DNA from: an uncultured Rhodospirillales bacterium | GTDB taxonomy: Bacteria > Pseudomonadota > Alphaproteobacteria > CACIAM-22H2 | Length of the DNA: 64,000 bases | Assembly (NCBI GenBank): GCA_937926175.1 | Contig: CALANV010000043.1 | Coordinates: 104,707 to 168,706, forward strand | Reading direction: 5' to 3' | In this document: positions 1 to 8,117 of the stretch, in pieces | How the letters are laid out: each line of letters starts with the position of its first letter | Numbering within the stretch: the stretch's first letter is position 1 | Notes under the pieces: model-generated | Databases searched by the model: none | What the model saw: the letters and a program-made list of their open reading frames with translations, nothing else | Told to the model about the DNA's origin: nothing | Program-made: the position numbers and the translations under genes

Positions 1-1127
1 TAGGCTCGTTCGGCTGCGCCGAGGCCGAGGAAGATGAGGATCGCGCCGATCAGTCCCAGGTTGTGAGGCATCGTGAACTGAAGGGCGAGCGCGCCCAACA
101 GTCCGGAAACGGAAACCGCGACGTAGATGGTGGCCGCGTTCAGCGCAAGCAGGATCGGCGCGAGCGACGGCGCAAGGCCGATGAGCCGGTGCTGTTGCGG
201 CACCAGCATGCCCCAGCCGCACAAGCCCCAGACGACGAGGGCGACGACGCTGCCGGCGACGGTCGTGCCCGACCACGGCATGAGCGCGAAGTCGATGCCG
301 GCGACGACGATCGCGAGATTGAGGACGCGGCGGCTGCCGAACCGGTCGGTCAGGTGGCCGGCGACGAGGTTGCCGACCGTCGCGGCGATGCCCCAGATCG
401 CGATCAGAATCGCCAGCATTTCGCCGTCGCCGCCGGTCGCGCGGTCGAAGACGACGCTTATGTAGGTGTAGACGGTATAGAGACCCGCGAGCACGAGGAG
501 CGTGGTGAGAAGCGTCATCGCCACGCGGGCGTCGCCGAGCGGCGCGAGACGCTCGCGCAGCGACATCCCCGTCGTGCCCGGCAGTTTCGGCAGCGCCGAC
601 GCGACGCCAAACCCCGCCGCGACGCCCAGGATCACGACGAACCACATCGTCGCGCGCCAGTCGCCGACGCTGCCCACCAGGGTTCCGATCGGTGCGCCCA
701 GCGCGGTCGCGCCGCTCAACCCCGCCATCACGACGGCGAGAGCACGGCCGCGCGATTCGGGCGGAACCAGGGAGGCCGCCGTGGCGCTCGCCGCCGGCGT
801 GAACATGGCACCGCCCACGCCCGCGAGAATGCGGCTCGCCAGCACCAGCTCGAAGCCGGGCGAGACGGCGGTCAGCACGTTGCCGACGGTGAAGACGACG
901 AGGCCGCCGCCCAGCACGCGCCGGCGGGGCCAGTGCGCCGTCAACGCGGCCATCACGGGCGTCGTCACGGCATAGGCGAGCGCATAGACCGTGATCATCT
1001 GCCCCGCGGCCTCGATGCCGACGCCGAGGTCGCGCGACACGCCGGGCAGGATGCCGGCCACCACGAAGCCGTCGGTGCCGATGGCAAAGGTGCCGAGGGC
1101 GAGCGTGACGAGGCGCATGTCCATCAT
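1..1127 (-). CDS. MFS transporter, DHA1 drug-efflux type (partial, C-terminus beyond the window)
   Basis: Reading the minus strand from 1127 gives an open frame that leaves the window at base 1, so the 3' end is missing. The N-terminus is a hydrophobic helix followed by the MFS pattern of alternating short loops and helices, with a basic RGRALAVV-type loop and Gly-rich segments typical of 12-TM drug:H+ antiporters. It would export a small compound across the inner membrane; the substrate cannot be read from sequence. ATG at 1127 has an AGGTGGG ribosome site just upstream. The promoter region carries the same GTAAC-N7-GTTAC inverted repeat as the Rrf2 gene behind it, so the regulator at 1235-1681 probably controls this exporter. 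Confidence 0.85.
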   Translation of the reverse strand, partial: MMDMRLVTLALGTFAIGTDGFVVAGILPGVSRDLGVGIEAAGQMITVYALAYAVTTPVMAALTAHWPRRRVLGGGLVVFTVGNVLTAVSPGFELVLASRILAGVGGAMFTPAASATAASLVPPESRGRALAVVMAGLSGATALGAPIGTLVGSVGDWRATMWFVVILGVAAGFGVASALPKLPGTTGMSLRERLAPLGDARVAMTLLTTLLVLAGLYTVYTYISVVFDRATGGDGEMLAILIAIWGIAATVGNLVAGHLTDRFGSRRVLNLAIVVAGIDFALMPWSGTTVAGSVVALVVWGLCGWGMLVPQQHRLIGLAPSLAPILLALNAATIYVAVSVSGLLGALALQFTMPHNLGLIGAILIFLGLGAAERA

Positions 1128-1144
1128 GATTTCCCACCTCAGTC

Positions 1145-1161
1145 GTAACCATTCATGTTAC
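1145..1161. promoter_or_regulatory. Inverted repeat, putative Rrf2 operator upstream of the MFS gene
   Basis: GTAAC (1145-1149), 7-base spacer, GTTAC (1157-1161), ending 18 bases before the MFS start codon. The same half-sites and spacer length recur in front of the Rrf2 gene at 1695-1717. Operator function is inferred from this recurrence and the gene pairing. Confidence 0.6.
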
Positions 1162-1234
1162 ATTAACGGGCAACAACGCCATTTTCCCGTATGTCAACGT
1201 CGTGTTCTCCTGTGTCGCCGTGCGCCGCCGGCGA

Positions 1235-1681
1235 TTATGTCCGCTTCAGGTTCGGCCGCCGGAGGGTGTCGGCGAGCACGTCCTCGATCGTCGTGCGCGC
1301 CAGATGCGTCCGCAGCACACCGTCGAGCGAGTCGTACACGCGCGAGAGCGCCGGCCGGATGCCCCGGCCGACGGGACAGGCCTGGTTGGGTGTCGCGGCG
1401 TGGAGAGCGAATGACGGCCCTTCGCCCAGCGCATCGTAAACGTCGCGCAGCGTGATGGCGCGCGGGGGCTTCGCCAGTACCCAGCCGGCATTGGCGCCGC
1501 GAAGGCTCCTGACGAGGCCTTTCTTCGACAACCGTCCGAGGATGCGCCGGATCACCACGGGGTTGGTGTTGACGCTCAGCGCGATCCGATTGGAGGTCAC
1601 GGGGTCAGGGCGCTTCCGCCCGACGAGGGCCATCCAGGTCAGGATATGGATCGCAATGGTCAGCCGGCTGTTGGCGCTCAT
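1235..1681 (-). CDS. Rrf2 family transcriptional regulator (YwnA-like)
   Basis: A 148-aa winged-helix protein of the usual Rrf2 length. The N-terminal part (SANSRLTIAIHIL) and the recognition region (IALSVNTNPVVIRRILGRL, then a wing with GANAGWVLAKPP) match the family. Only one cysteine is visible near residue 100, so it lacks the three cysteines that hold the Fe-S cluster in IscR or NsrR; it more likely senses something else, such as a thiol-reactive compound. An in-frame ATG at 1708 would lie inside the operator, so the ATG at 1681 is preferred. It lies upstream of the MFS exporter in the same direction, and both genes have matching operators, suggesting autoregulation plus control of efflux. 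Confidence 0.88.
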   Translation of the reverse strand: MSANSRLTIAIHILTWMALVGRKRPDPVTSNRIALSVNTNPVVIRRILGRLSKKGLVRSLRGANAGWVLAKPPRAITLRDVYDALGEGPSFALHAATPNQACPVGRGIRPALSRVYDSLDGVLRTHLARTTIEDVLADTLRRPNLKRT

Positions 1682-1694
1682 GCCCGTGTCCTTC

Positions 1695-1717
1695 GATGTA
1701 ACAAGCATAGTTACATC
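1695..1717. promoter_or_regulatory. Inverted repeat, putative Rrf2 autoregulatory operator
   Basis: Perfect 8-base arms GATGTAAC (1695-1702) and GTTACATC (1710-1717) separated by 7 bases, ending 14 bases before the Rrf2 start codon. The core GTAAC-N7-GTTAC equals the repeat at 1145-1161. Confidence 0.65.
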
Positions 1718-1791
1718 AAAAGGCGATCAAGGCAAGGCGCGTCGTTTTCCCGATCGAACCGGCGGCCGCGCCGGGGCGGCGCCGAGGCCTT

Positions 1792-2418
1792 TCAAGCCAG
1801 AGCAGACATGCCGTCGTCGGCCCCGGTCGCGTCGACGCCGAGGAGCGTGACGGCGTTCGCGTCATCCGGCACCGTTCCATCGGGACTGGCACCCGATGCG
1901 ATGGCGGGACTCAAATCCGGCAGCGAGCCCGGGTCGATCGCACTGTTCGCGATGAGGTCGAAGCCGAAGCTCTCCGATGGGCCGGGCGAGCCGTCCGCTG
2001 CCAAGCTGCGGGTGACGACGCCGATCCGGGCGTAATCGAAGCTCAGGCTGTCGTTGCTCACGCCGTCGTCCGTTTCGCTTTCGTCATGCACGGCGGTGAT
2101 GATCACCTCGCCGAACGTGAACTCCTGGACCGTCACCGGCGACTCGCCTTCGGTTACGGCCTCGATCCTGGCGCCGCGAAGAAGCGTGCCCGCCGCCGCA
2201 CTTTGCAGGATCTTGGCGAATCCTTCGCCGAAAGTCAGATCCACCGTCACGGGCGAGAAATCGGGGCGGCCGGCCGACCCGGCGCCGCCGGGGCGCAGCA
2301 CGGCACTGGTCGCCGTCACGTCGAACGCGTAGCCGTCGACGTCGAACCAGCCCTGATGCGCCCTTTCGGTCGAGCCGCCGTCGATCCCGTCGAGCAGAAG
2401 GAAGTATCTCATCACCAT
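1792..2418 (-). CDS. Hcp1-family protein (T6SS tube-like), orphan
   Basis: A 208-aa protein beginning MRYFLLLDGIDGGS, followed by AHQGWFDVDGYAF; this is the start of the Hcp family (tube subunits of type VI secretion and secreted Hcp-like effectors). A beta-rich core follows (ILQSAAAGTLLRGARIEAV, FGEVIITAVHDE, SFDYARIGVVTR). The C-terminal ~45 residues are rich in Asp, Ser and Pro, making it longer than a typical ~165-aa Hcp. The ATG at 2418 has GGGAGG 6 bases upstream. No other T6SS gene is in the window, so a role outside a complete T6SS, or use by an apparatus elsewhere, is possible. Confidence 0.75.
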   Translation of the reverse strand: MVMRYFLLLDGIDGGSTERAHQGWFDVDGYAFDVTATSAVLRPGGAGSAGRPDFSPVTVDLTFGEGFAKILQSAAAGTLLRGARIEAVTEGESPVTVQEFTFGEVIITAVHDESETDDGVSNDSLSFDYARIGVVTRSLAADGSPGPSESFGFDLIANSAIDPGSLPDLSPAIASGASPDGTVPDDANAVTLLGVDATGADDGMSALA

Positions 2419-2596
2419 CCGTGACCTCCCGTGAAGCAAGGGGCTTCGCCAGCCGGTCGTCCGGCCGGATTTCCGGGCGAAGCACACGGGCGAGGCTACG
2501 GCACGATCGCGCGCCGCCGGTATTGCGCAATGGAGCCGGCGCCGCGCAATGAAGAGGCAGGGCCGGCGCAATGGAGCAGGCGGGCCGTCCGCGATC

Positions 2597-3223
2597 TCAG
2601 ACGCGATTGGCGGTCGTCAGCAGGCCGCCGATACCGACAAAGGTCGAGCCGGTGATGCGGTTGAACCAGCGGCCGTAACGGCCGAGCCAGGGCGCGATCT
2701 TCTGCGCCATGCCGGCGAGGACGAGTTCGTAGCAGAGCTCGATCGCCGCAAAGGTACCGCCCAGCACCGCGAACTGCAGCCAGTACGGCGCCCCCGGCAC
2801 CATGAACTGCGGCAGGAAGGCCGCGAAGAAGATCAGCGCCTTCGGGTTCGACACCGCGACCAGGAAGCCCTGGACGAAGAGCCGCGCGGCACCGGCCTCG
2901 CGCGCGACGTCCGCATCGGCGCTCGTGCGCACCATCGGCGGCGGCGCGCGCCACAGACGGATGCCGAGATAGACGAGATAGGCGGCGCCGATCCACTTCG
3001 CGACCGTGAAAGCGGTCTCGGACGCCGCGAGCAGCGCCCCCATGCCTGCGAGCGAAGCGGCGATCAGCACGAGAAAGCCGGAGACGCCGCCGAGCACGGT
3101 GAAGACGGTGCGCGCGAAACCGAAGCGCACGCCGTGCGTCAGCGACAACAGGCCGTTCGGGCCCGGCGTCAGCGAGAGGCCGATGGCCGCGACCAGATAG
3201 ACGAGCCAGAGTTCGAACGTCAC
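2597..3223 (-). CDS. LysE/RhtB family amino-acid exporter
   Basis: A 208-aa inner-membrane protein with about six hydrophobic segments. The family signature is clear: SLTPGPNGLLSLTHGVRFG in the first loop, WIGAAYLVYLGIRLW in the middle and FLVAVSNPKALIFFAAFLPQF in the fourth helix region. LysE/RhtB proteins export amino acids or their derivatives; the substrate here is unknown. The start is GTG at 3223, directly upstream of the first helix. It stands alone between the Hcp-like gene and RlpA. Confidence 0.9.
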   Translation of the reverse strand: MTFELWLVYLVAAIGLSLTPGPNGLLSLTHGVRFGFARTVFTVLGGVSGFLVLIAASLAGMGALLAASETAFTVAKWIGAAYLVYLGIRLWRAPPPMVRTSADADVAREAGAARLFVQGFLVAVSNPKALIFFAAFLPQFMVPGAPYWLQFAVLGGTFAAIELCYELVLAGMAQKIAPWLGRYGRWFNRITGSTFVGIGGLLTTANRV

Positions 3224-3342
3224 GTGGATGATCCCCGCCGTTGCCGTCCGCTTTGTACCCGGCGAACCGGACGGCGCTCAACCGCCGCGAGCGGGCGGCG
3301 ATTCCGCGCAGCGCATCATGTCATGTGCCGTGATGTTTCGTG

Positions 3343-4011
3343 TCAGCGCGTGCGGCCGCCCGCCGCGGCGACGTCCATCGTGGGGCCGGCGGCGACGGGC
3401 GCGAGACGGCGGCGCAGCATCGCTTCCTTGAGGGCGCGGCTCTCCTCGGGGAGGATCTCGACGCGCACGCGGGCGGTGCCCTTCTGCTCGAACCCCAGGA
3501 TCTGCGCGGCCCGGCGCGAGACGTCGATGATGCGGCCCTTGACGAAGGGGCCCCGGTCGTTGACGCGCAGCACGACGGAGCGGCCGTTCTCGAGATTCGT
3601 CACGCGCACGAGGCTCGGCATCTGCAAGGTCGGATGCGCGGCGGTGAGCGCGTTCATGTCGTAGATCTCGCCGTTCGCCGTCACGCGGCCGTGGAAGTCG
3701 ATCCCGCGCGTCTCGCCACCGTAGTACGACGCGATCCCCGTCGCCTTGTAGGCGAAGTCCTCCTTCGGCCGGTACCACACGCCGTTGATGCGATAGGGGG
3801 CGCCGACCTTGTAGACGGGCCGCGGCGGCGGCCGGATGCCCTCGCGCAGGGCGCGCGAAAGCTCGGCGACACCGCCGGCGGCGAGCACCAGCACCATGCC
3901 GATCAGGGCGGCGCGGCGTTTCGCCTTGGTGGACCGTCGTCGGGACGTTCGCCGGAACCTGAACAGGCGGCGGATCCGCCTGAGGCCGGACGGGAACCCG
4001 GTCACTGCCAT
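3343..4011 (-). CDS. rlpA: RlpA-like septal ring lytic transglycosylase
   Basis: A 222-aa protein with a basic N-terminus, one membrane-anchoring helix (about residues 35-52) and a double-psi beta-barrel domain. Diagnostic motifs are KVGAPYRINGVWYRP, FHGRVTANGEIYDM, TAAHPTLQMPSLVRVTNL, VVLRVNDRGPF and RIIDVSRRAAQILGF. RlpA proteins cleave glycan strands lacking stem peptides at the division septum. There is no C-terminal SPOR domain, so septal targeting through denuded glycan is not evident. The segment before the FHG motif has a few extra residues (YYGGETRGID) compared with the commonest RlpA. No lipobox is visible, so it appears to be anchored by the N-terminal helix. Confidence 0.88.
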   Translation of the reverse strand: MAVTGFPSGLRRIRRLFRFRRTSRRRSTKAKRRAALIGMVLVLAAGGVAELSRALREGIRPPPRPVYKVGAPYRINGVWYRPKEDFAYKATGIASYYGGETRGIDFHGRVTANGEIYDMNALTAAHPTLQMPSLVRVTNLENGRSVVLRVNDRGPFVKGRIIDVSRRAAQILGFEQKGTARVRVEILPEESRALKEAMLRRRLAPVAAGPTMDVAAAGGRTR

Positions 4012-4237
4012 TTCGTCGGTTCAGCGTTCGTCGGTTCAGCGTCTGCCGTCGTCGGGGCGACGGCCGTTCGATGCAGGCGGCCGCCCGCGGCGACGCGCGG
4101 ATGGAATCATACGTCGCCGCCCGCGGTCCTCAAGAATTCAGCCCGATCACAGAAATGACACAGCATCCATCGGTTGAACGAAGGAATAGGCGTTTCGCGC
4201 GCGCCGTTGTCCCGGCAAACAAGTTCCGGAGAAACGC

Positions 4238-4744
4238 ATGCCCGTTCGCTTTCGCGTTCCCTCTCTAGGCATACTCGCGACCGCCGCGCTCGCCGGCACT
4301 CTCGCGCTCACCGCCGCGCCATCGCCCGCCGCGGCCGGCGGCTGGCACAAGCGGCATCATCACCATCATCATCACCACCATCATCACCACCATCATCACG
4401 GCCACCATCATTTCCATGGCCACGAACAGGTCATCGTCGTGCATCGGCCGCCGCCCAGGATCGTGGTCGTTCAGCAGCCGCCGCGCGTGATCGTCCGCGA
4501 GGTGGTGCCGGCGCCCGTCCATTACGCGCCGCCGCCCGCACCGGTCTACGTGCAGGGCCCTGCCTGTGCCGGACTCAGCAACGAGATCGTGGGGATGATC
4601 GGCGGTGCCGCAGCCGGCGGACTTCTCGGCGCCCAGGTCGGCAAGGGCACGGGCAAGCTCGCGGCGACGGCCGGCGGCACGTTGGGCGGGGCGCTTCTCG
4701 GCGCGTCGTTCGGCCGTACCCTCGATCGCGCCAACGGCTGCTGA
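4238..4744 (+). CDS. Secreted poly-histidine protein with glycine-zipper domain
   Basis: A 168-aa protein with a signal peptide (cleavage likely after SPAAA, about residue 33). A run of 15 consecutive His codons (4355-4399) follows, then more His in GHHHFHGH. A Val/Pro-rich linker with repeated VVHRPPPRIVVVQQPP-like units follows, then a C-terminal glycine zipper (MIGGAAAGGLLGAQVGKGTG, then GGTLGGALLGASFG) like the 17-kDa surface-antigen / SlyB 2TM fold. ATG follows GGAG. The likely location is the periplasm or outer membrane. The His tract could bind Zn, Ni, Cu or Co; this is inference. No metal-transport gene is adjacent. Confidence 0.82.
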   Translation: MPVRFRVPSLGILATAALAGTLALTAAPSPAAAGGWHKRHHHHHHHHHHHHHHHGHHHFHGHEQVIVVHRPPPRIVVVQQPPRVIVREVVPAPVHYAPPPAPVYVQGPACAGLSNEIVGMIGGAAAGGLLGAQVGKGTGKLAATAGGTLGGALLGASFGRTLDRANGC

Positions 4745-5114
4745 ACACCGGCCGCGACGCGTCGGCTCGATCCCGCCCTTCGTCCGAGACGCGCGTTCAT
4801 AAATCCGTCGCCGTCATCGGCCGTCATCATCGAACCGGCCGGGCGAGGCAGGGCACGACGGCCGCCGAGCGCTTCGGCGCCGTCGAGTCGCGGAAACTTG
4901 GCGGGAACTGCAGCAGCGCCGACTAGCCAAAAAGAGGGAACCCGTCGTGCGTGCAGACTGCGCGGCGCCGTCGATCAAGCCGGCCGGCGGGCGCCGATAC
5001 CGCGTCCGTCGTCTCCAAGTCCATTCGCGCCATCGTGCATGTAGCCGTTCACGACGCGAGTCGATAACATCCGCGCCCTCCGGCCACACACCACGAACGA
5101 TACGGCGCCGCTTC

Positions 5115-7619
5115 GTGTCCTTGCCCGACAATCTCGATGCCCGACGACTTCAGATCGCCCTCGATCTCGCGCGCATCGGGTTCTGGGAGCGCGACCTACG
5201 GACCAACAAGACGGTCCGATCGCCCATCATCGACGAGATCTTTGGCTTCGAGCCCGGCGAGGTCGGCGACGATGCCGCCCCATTCCTCGCGCGCGTGCAT
5301 CCGGACGATCGTTGGGTGATCGAGGCGCGCATGCGCGAAGGCATCGCGAAGGATGCGCCCTACTTCAAGGAGTTCCGCATCCGGCACACGGACGGGACGT
5401 GGCGCTGGATCGCGGCGCGCGGCGAAGTGTTCAAGGATGCCGACGGCCGCCCCGAGCGGGTCGTCAGCATCCTCCAGGACATCACGGAGCGGAAGCGGGC
5501 CGAAGAGGACCTACGCGCCAGCCAGGCCAAGCTTCAGATCGCCATCGATGCGACGGATCTCGGGCTCTGGCATCACGACCTCGTCACCGGCGCGCTGGAC
5601 TGGTCGGAACGGCTGAAGGCGCTGTACGGGTTGAGCGCGGATGCGCCCGTGAGCTTCGATACGTTCGTCGCGAGCCTTCATCCGGCGGATCGTACGCGCG
5701 TTCTCGCCCAGTATCAGGCGGCGCGGCATTCGCGCGATGGCCGGTTCCGGTTCGAGCACCGGATCGTGACGGCGAGCGGCGAGGTGCGCTGGGTGCAGAG
5801 TTCGGGGCAGGTGATCTTCGAGCGCGAGCGTCGCGCGGTGCGCGCGATCGGCTCGGTGCTGGACATCACGGCCCGCATGCAGCTCGAGACCGAGCTGCGC
5901 GCCCGGACGGTCGGCCTCGAGGAACTGACCGATGCGCTCGGGGCCGCGTGCGCCATCATTCGCGACCTCGACGGAACGATCCGCTTCTGGAGCCGCGGCG
6001 TCGAAGCGCTCTATGGCTGGACGGCCGCGGAGGCGGTCGGAAAGGACGCCCATCAGCTTCTGGAAACGCGATTTCCCAAGGACCGCGCCGAGATCGAGGC
6101 CGCCCTGCTCAGGGACGGTGCCTGGCAGGGGGAGCTGCAGGGCGTGGCGCGGGACGGACGGATGATTTCCGTCATCGGTCACTGGACGTTGCGTCGCGAC
6201 GGCACAGGGCGACCGACGGCGGTGGTCGAGGTGCACAACGACATCACCGCGCTCCGCACGGTCGAGACGCGCCTCGCCCTGTCGCAGGAAGCGGCGGGGA
6301 TCGGGATATGGGACTGGGACATCGTCCGGAATACGGAAACCTGGTCGCCGACGTTGTTCCGCCTCTACGGGACCGCGCCAACAACCGATCCGGTGCCGCA
6401 CAAGCGGTGGATCGATTTCATCCATGCCGACGACCGGGTGGATGTCGCCGAATGCCTGGTGCGTGCGCTCGAGGGCGCGCCTTACGACAAGGAGTTCAGA
6501 ATCGTCCGGCCCGACGGCGAGGTCCGCTGGATCGCCATGCGCGGCCGGATCGAACGGGCCGAGGACGGCCGGCCATTGCGGATGATCGGCCTCAACTTCG
6601 ACGTTACCGAGCGCAAACGCGCGGAAGAGGCGGTGCGTTCGAGCGAGCGGCGGCTCAAGCTCGCGCTCGATGCGGCGCGGCTCGGTACCTACGAACGCGA
6701 CCTTTCCACGAACACGGGCCAATTCTCGCCGCGCGGCAGCGAGCTGCACGGACTGCCGCCGGGGCAGGAAGTCTACACGGAGAAGAGCTGGCTGCAGACG
6801 ATTCACCCCGACGATCGGCCGATCGTGGAGGAAAGACTCGCCCATGCGCTGGCGGGTTTGGGGCCGTACGACATCGAGTATCGCGCCGTCTGGCCGGACG
6901 GCCAGGTGCGCTGGCTCGCGGCGCGGGGCGAGGTCTGCTTCGATGCCGACGGCACGCCGCTTCGCGTCGCCGGCGTCGTGCAGGACATCAGTGCGCAAAA
7001 GCAGACCGAGGACCGGCTGAAGCTGCTCGCGGCCGAGGTCGATCATCGCGCCAAGAATCTGCTCGCGATCGTCCAGGTCATGCTGCGCCAGACGCGCGCG
7101 GCAACGGTGAAGGAATACGCGGCCCAGGCCCAGGGGCGTGTGACCGCGCTCGCGCGCGCACACGCGTTGCTGTCGCAGGCGCGCTGGGAAGGGGCCGATC
7201 TGCATCGCCTCGTCGAGGAGGAGCTGGCGGCCTTCCGCGACGGCATGCAGCGGGTCAGGGTCGAGGGACCGGTCGTGATGCTGCCGCCGCGCGCGGCGCA
7301 GTCCTTCGCGCTGGCGCTGCACGAGCTCGGCACCAACGCAGTAAAGTACGGCGCGCTGTCCGTGCCCCGAGGACGCGTCGACCTCGCGTGGTCGGTTCAC
7401 GAATCGGCCTTGCGGGTGATCTGGCGCGAACGCGACGGTCCCGCCGTGATGGCGTCGTCGCGCCGTGGCTTCGGGACGAACGTCATCGAACAGAGCATCC
7501 GTCAGCAGCTCGACGGCGACGTGGCGTTCGACTGGCGGCCGGAAGGATTGCAATGCACCTTGACCGTGCCGGCGACCTACTTCCGCCGCGGTGCCGTCGA
7601 CAGCCGTAACGAAGCCTGA
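5115..7619 (+). CDS. Multi-PAS sensor histidine kinase, HWE family
   Basis: About 834 aa with no membrane segment. Five PAS/PAC modules run in series over roughly residues 10-625; their PAC ends read DGRPERVVSILQDITERKRAE, IGSVLDITARMQ, VEVHNDITALR, IGLNFDVTERKRAEE and AGVVQDISAQKQTE. The kinase core follows: phospho-acceptor His in EVDHRAKNLLAIVQV (about residue 644), N box ELGTNAVKYGAL, and the family-defining W-x-E in VIWRERDGP, then RRGFGTNVIEQ. HWE kinases often serve light, redox or general stress signalling in alphaproteobacteria. No response regulator is adjacent. The start is uncertain: GTG at 5115 lacks a clear ribosome site, while an upstream GTG at 4947 has AGAGGG but would add 56 Arg-rich residues of non-coding character. 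Confidence 0.88.
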   Translation: MSLPDNLDARRLQIALDLARIGFWERDLRTNKTVRSPIIDEIFGFEPGEVGDDAAPFLARVHPDDRWVIEARMREGIAKDAPYFKEFRIRHTDGTWRWIAARGEVFKDADGRPERVVSILQDITERKRAEEDLRASQAKLQIAIDATDLGLWHHDLVTGALDWSERLKALYGLSADAPVSFDTFVASLHPADRTRVLAQYQAARHSRDGRFRFEHRIVTASGEVRWVQSSGQVIFERERRAVRAIGSVLDITARMQLETELRARTVGLEELTDALGAACAIIRDLDGTIRFWSRGVEALYGWTAAEAVGKDAHQLLETRFPKDRAEIEAALLRDGAWQGELQGVARDGRMISVIGHWTLRRDGTGRPTAVVEVHNDITALRTVETRLALSQEAAGIGIWDWDIVRNTETWSPTLFRLYGTAPTTDPVPHKRWIDFIHADDRVDVAECLVRALEGAPYDKEFRIVRPDGEVRWIAMRGRIERAEDGRPLRMIGLNFDVTERKRAEEAVRSSERRLKLALDAARLGTYERDLSTNTGQFSPRGSELHGLPPGQEVYTEKSWLQTIHPDDRPIVEERLAHALAGLGPYDIEYRAVWPDGQVRWLAARGEVCFDADGTPLRVAGVVQDISAQKQTEDRLKLLAAEVDHRAKNLLAIVQVMLRQTRAATVKEYAAQAQGRVTALARAHALLSQARWEGADLHRLVEEELAAFRDGMQRVRVEGPVVMLPPRAAQSFALALHELGTNAVKYGALSVPRGRVDLAWSVHESALRVIWRERDGPAVMASSRRGFGTNVIEQSIRQQLDGDVAFDWRPEGLQCTLTVPATYFRRGAVDSRNEA

Positions 7620-7794
7620 TCGGAGTACGGAGGCGTTGCCCTGACGTCCACGCGTTGGTCGGCGAAGCCAGCGCGGGAATCCCCATTCCGGAATCGTGGC
7701 CGAACTCGATCCATCGCGCCGTCGTTGAAATCCCTGCGTTTCCGACGACGGCCGGCGCAGCGCCGGCGTGTGACGGCTGCGAGGAGGTCGAACG

Positions 7795-7977
7795 ATGACG
7801 GAGGGCGGCGAAGGTTTCTTTCTGGTGCTCTGGCTGATCGCCGGTTTCGTGGTGCTGGGCGCGGCGCTCGCCTATTTCTCGTGGCGCAACCGCGTGGAGC
7901 AGCGCCGCAAATCGCCGGCTGAGCGGGCGCGGGAAGACGAGCAGCGGCGCGCGGCGATCCGGAACGAATACCGATAG
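7795..7977 (+). CDS. Small single-pass membrane protein, unknown function
   Basis: A 60-aa protein: short acidic N-terminus, one hydrophobic helix (about residues 9-28, FLVLWLIAGFVVLGAALAYF) and a charged cytoplasmic tail rich in Arg and Glu. ATG at 7795 follows a strong AGGAGG site, supporting real translation. No family recognised. It lies between the PAS kinase and the mevalonate genes without an evident partner. Confidence 0.7.
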   Translation: MTEGGEGFFLVLWLIAGFVVLGAALAYFSWRNRVEQRRKSPAERAREDEQRRAAIRNEYR

Positions 7978-8117
7978 AACCACGATACGACCACGTCGGC
8001 GTCCGCTGCCGGACGAAGTCTGGTGTGCGGCCGTGTCTAGTGCGTCCTCCTTGCACCTGCGTGCGCATGCATCGCGGCATTCGGTCCGGATCCGGACTGA
8101 AGCCCCGATGACGCGCG

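Noticed and set aside
4355..4399. His run as a cloning tag or vector contamination
   Set aside because: Fifteen mixed codons, internal position after a natural signal peptide, and further scattered His residues are not tag-like.
4947..5114. N-terminal extension of the PAS kinase from GTG 4947
   Set aside because: There is a fair ribosome site, but the 56 residues are Arg-rich with weak codon bias and no domain. Kept as an alternative only.
5511..7553. A 680-codon open frame on the minus strand across the PAS kinase
   Set aside because: It mirrors the plus-strand gene in a high-GC sequence, is Arg/His-rich, and shows no domain; the plus strand has five PAS modules and a kinase core.
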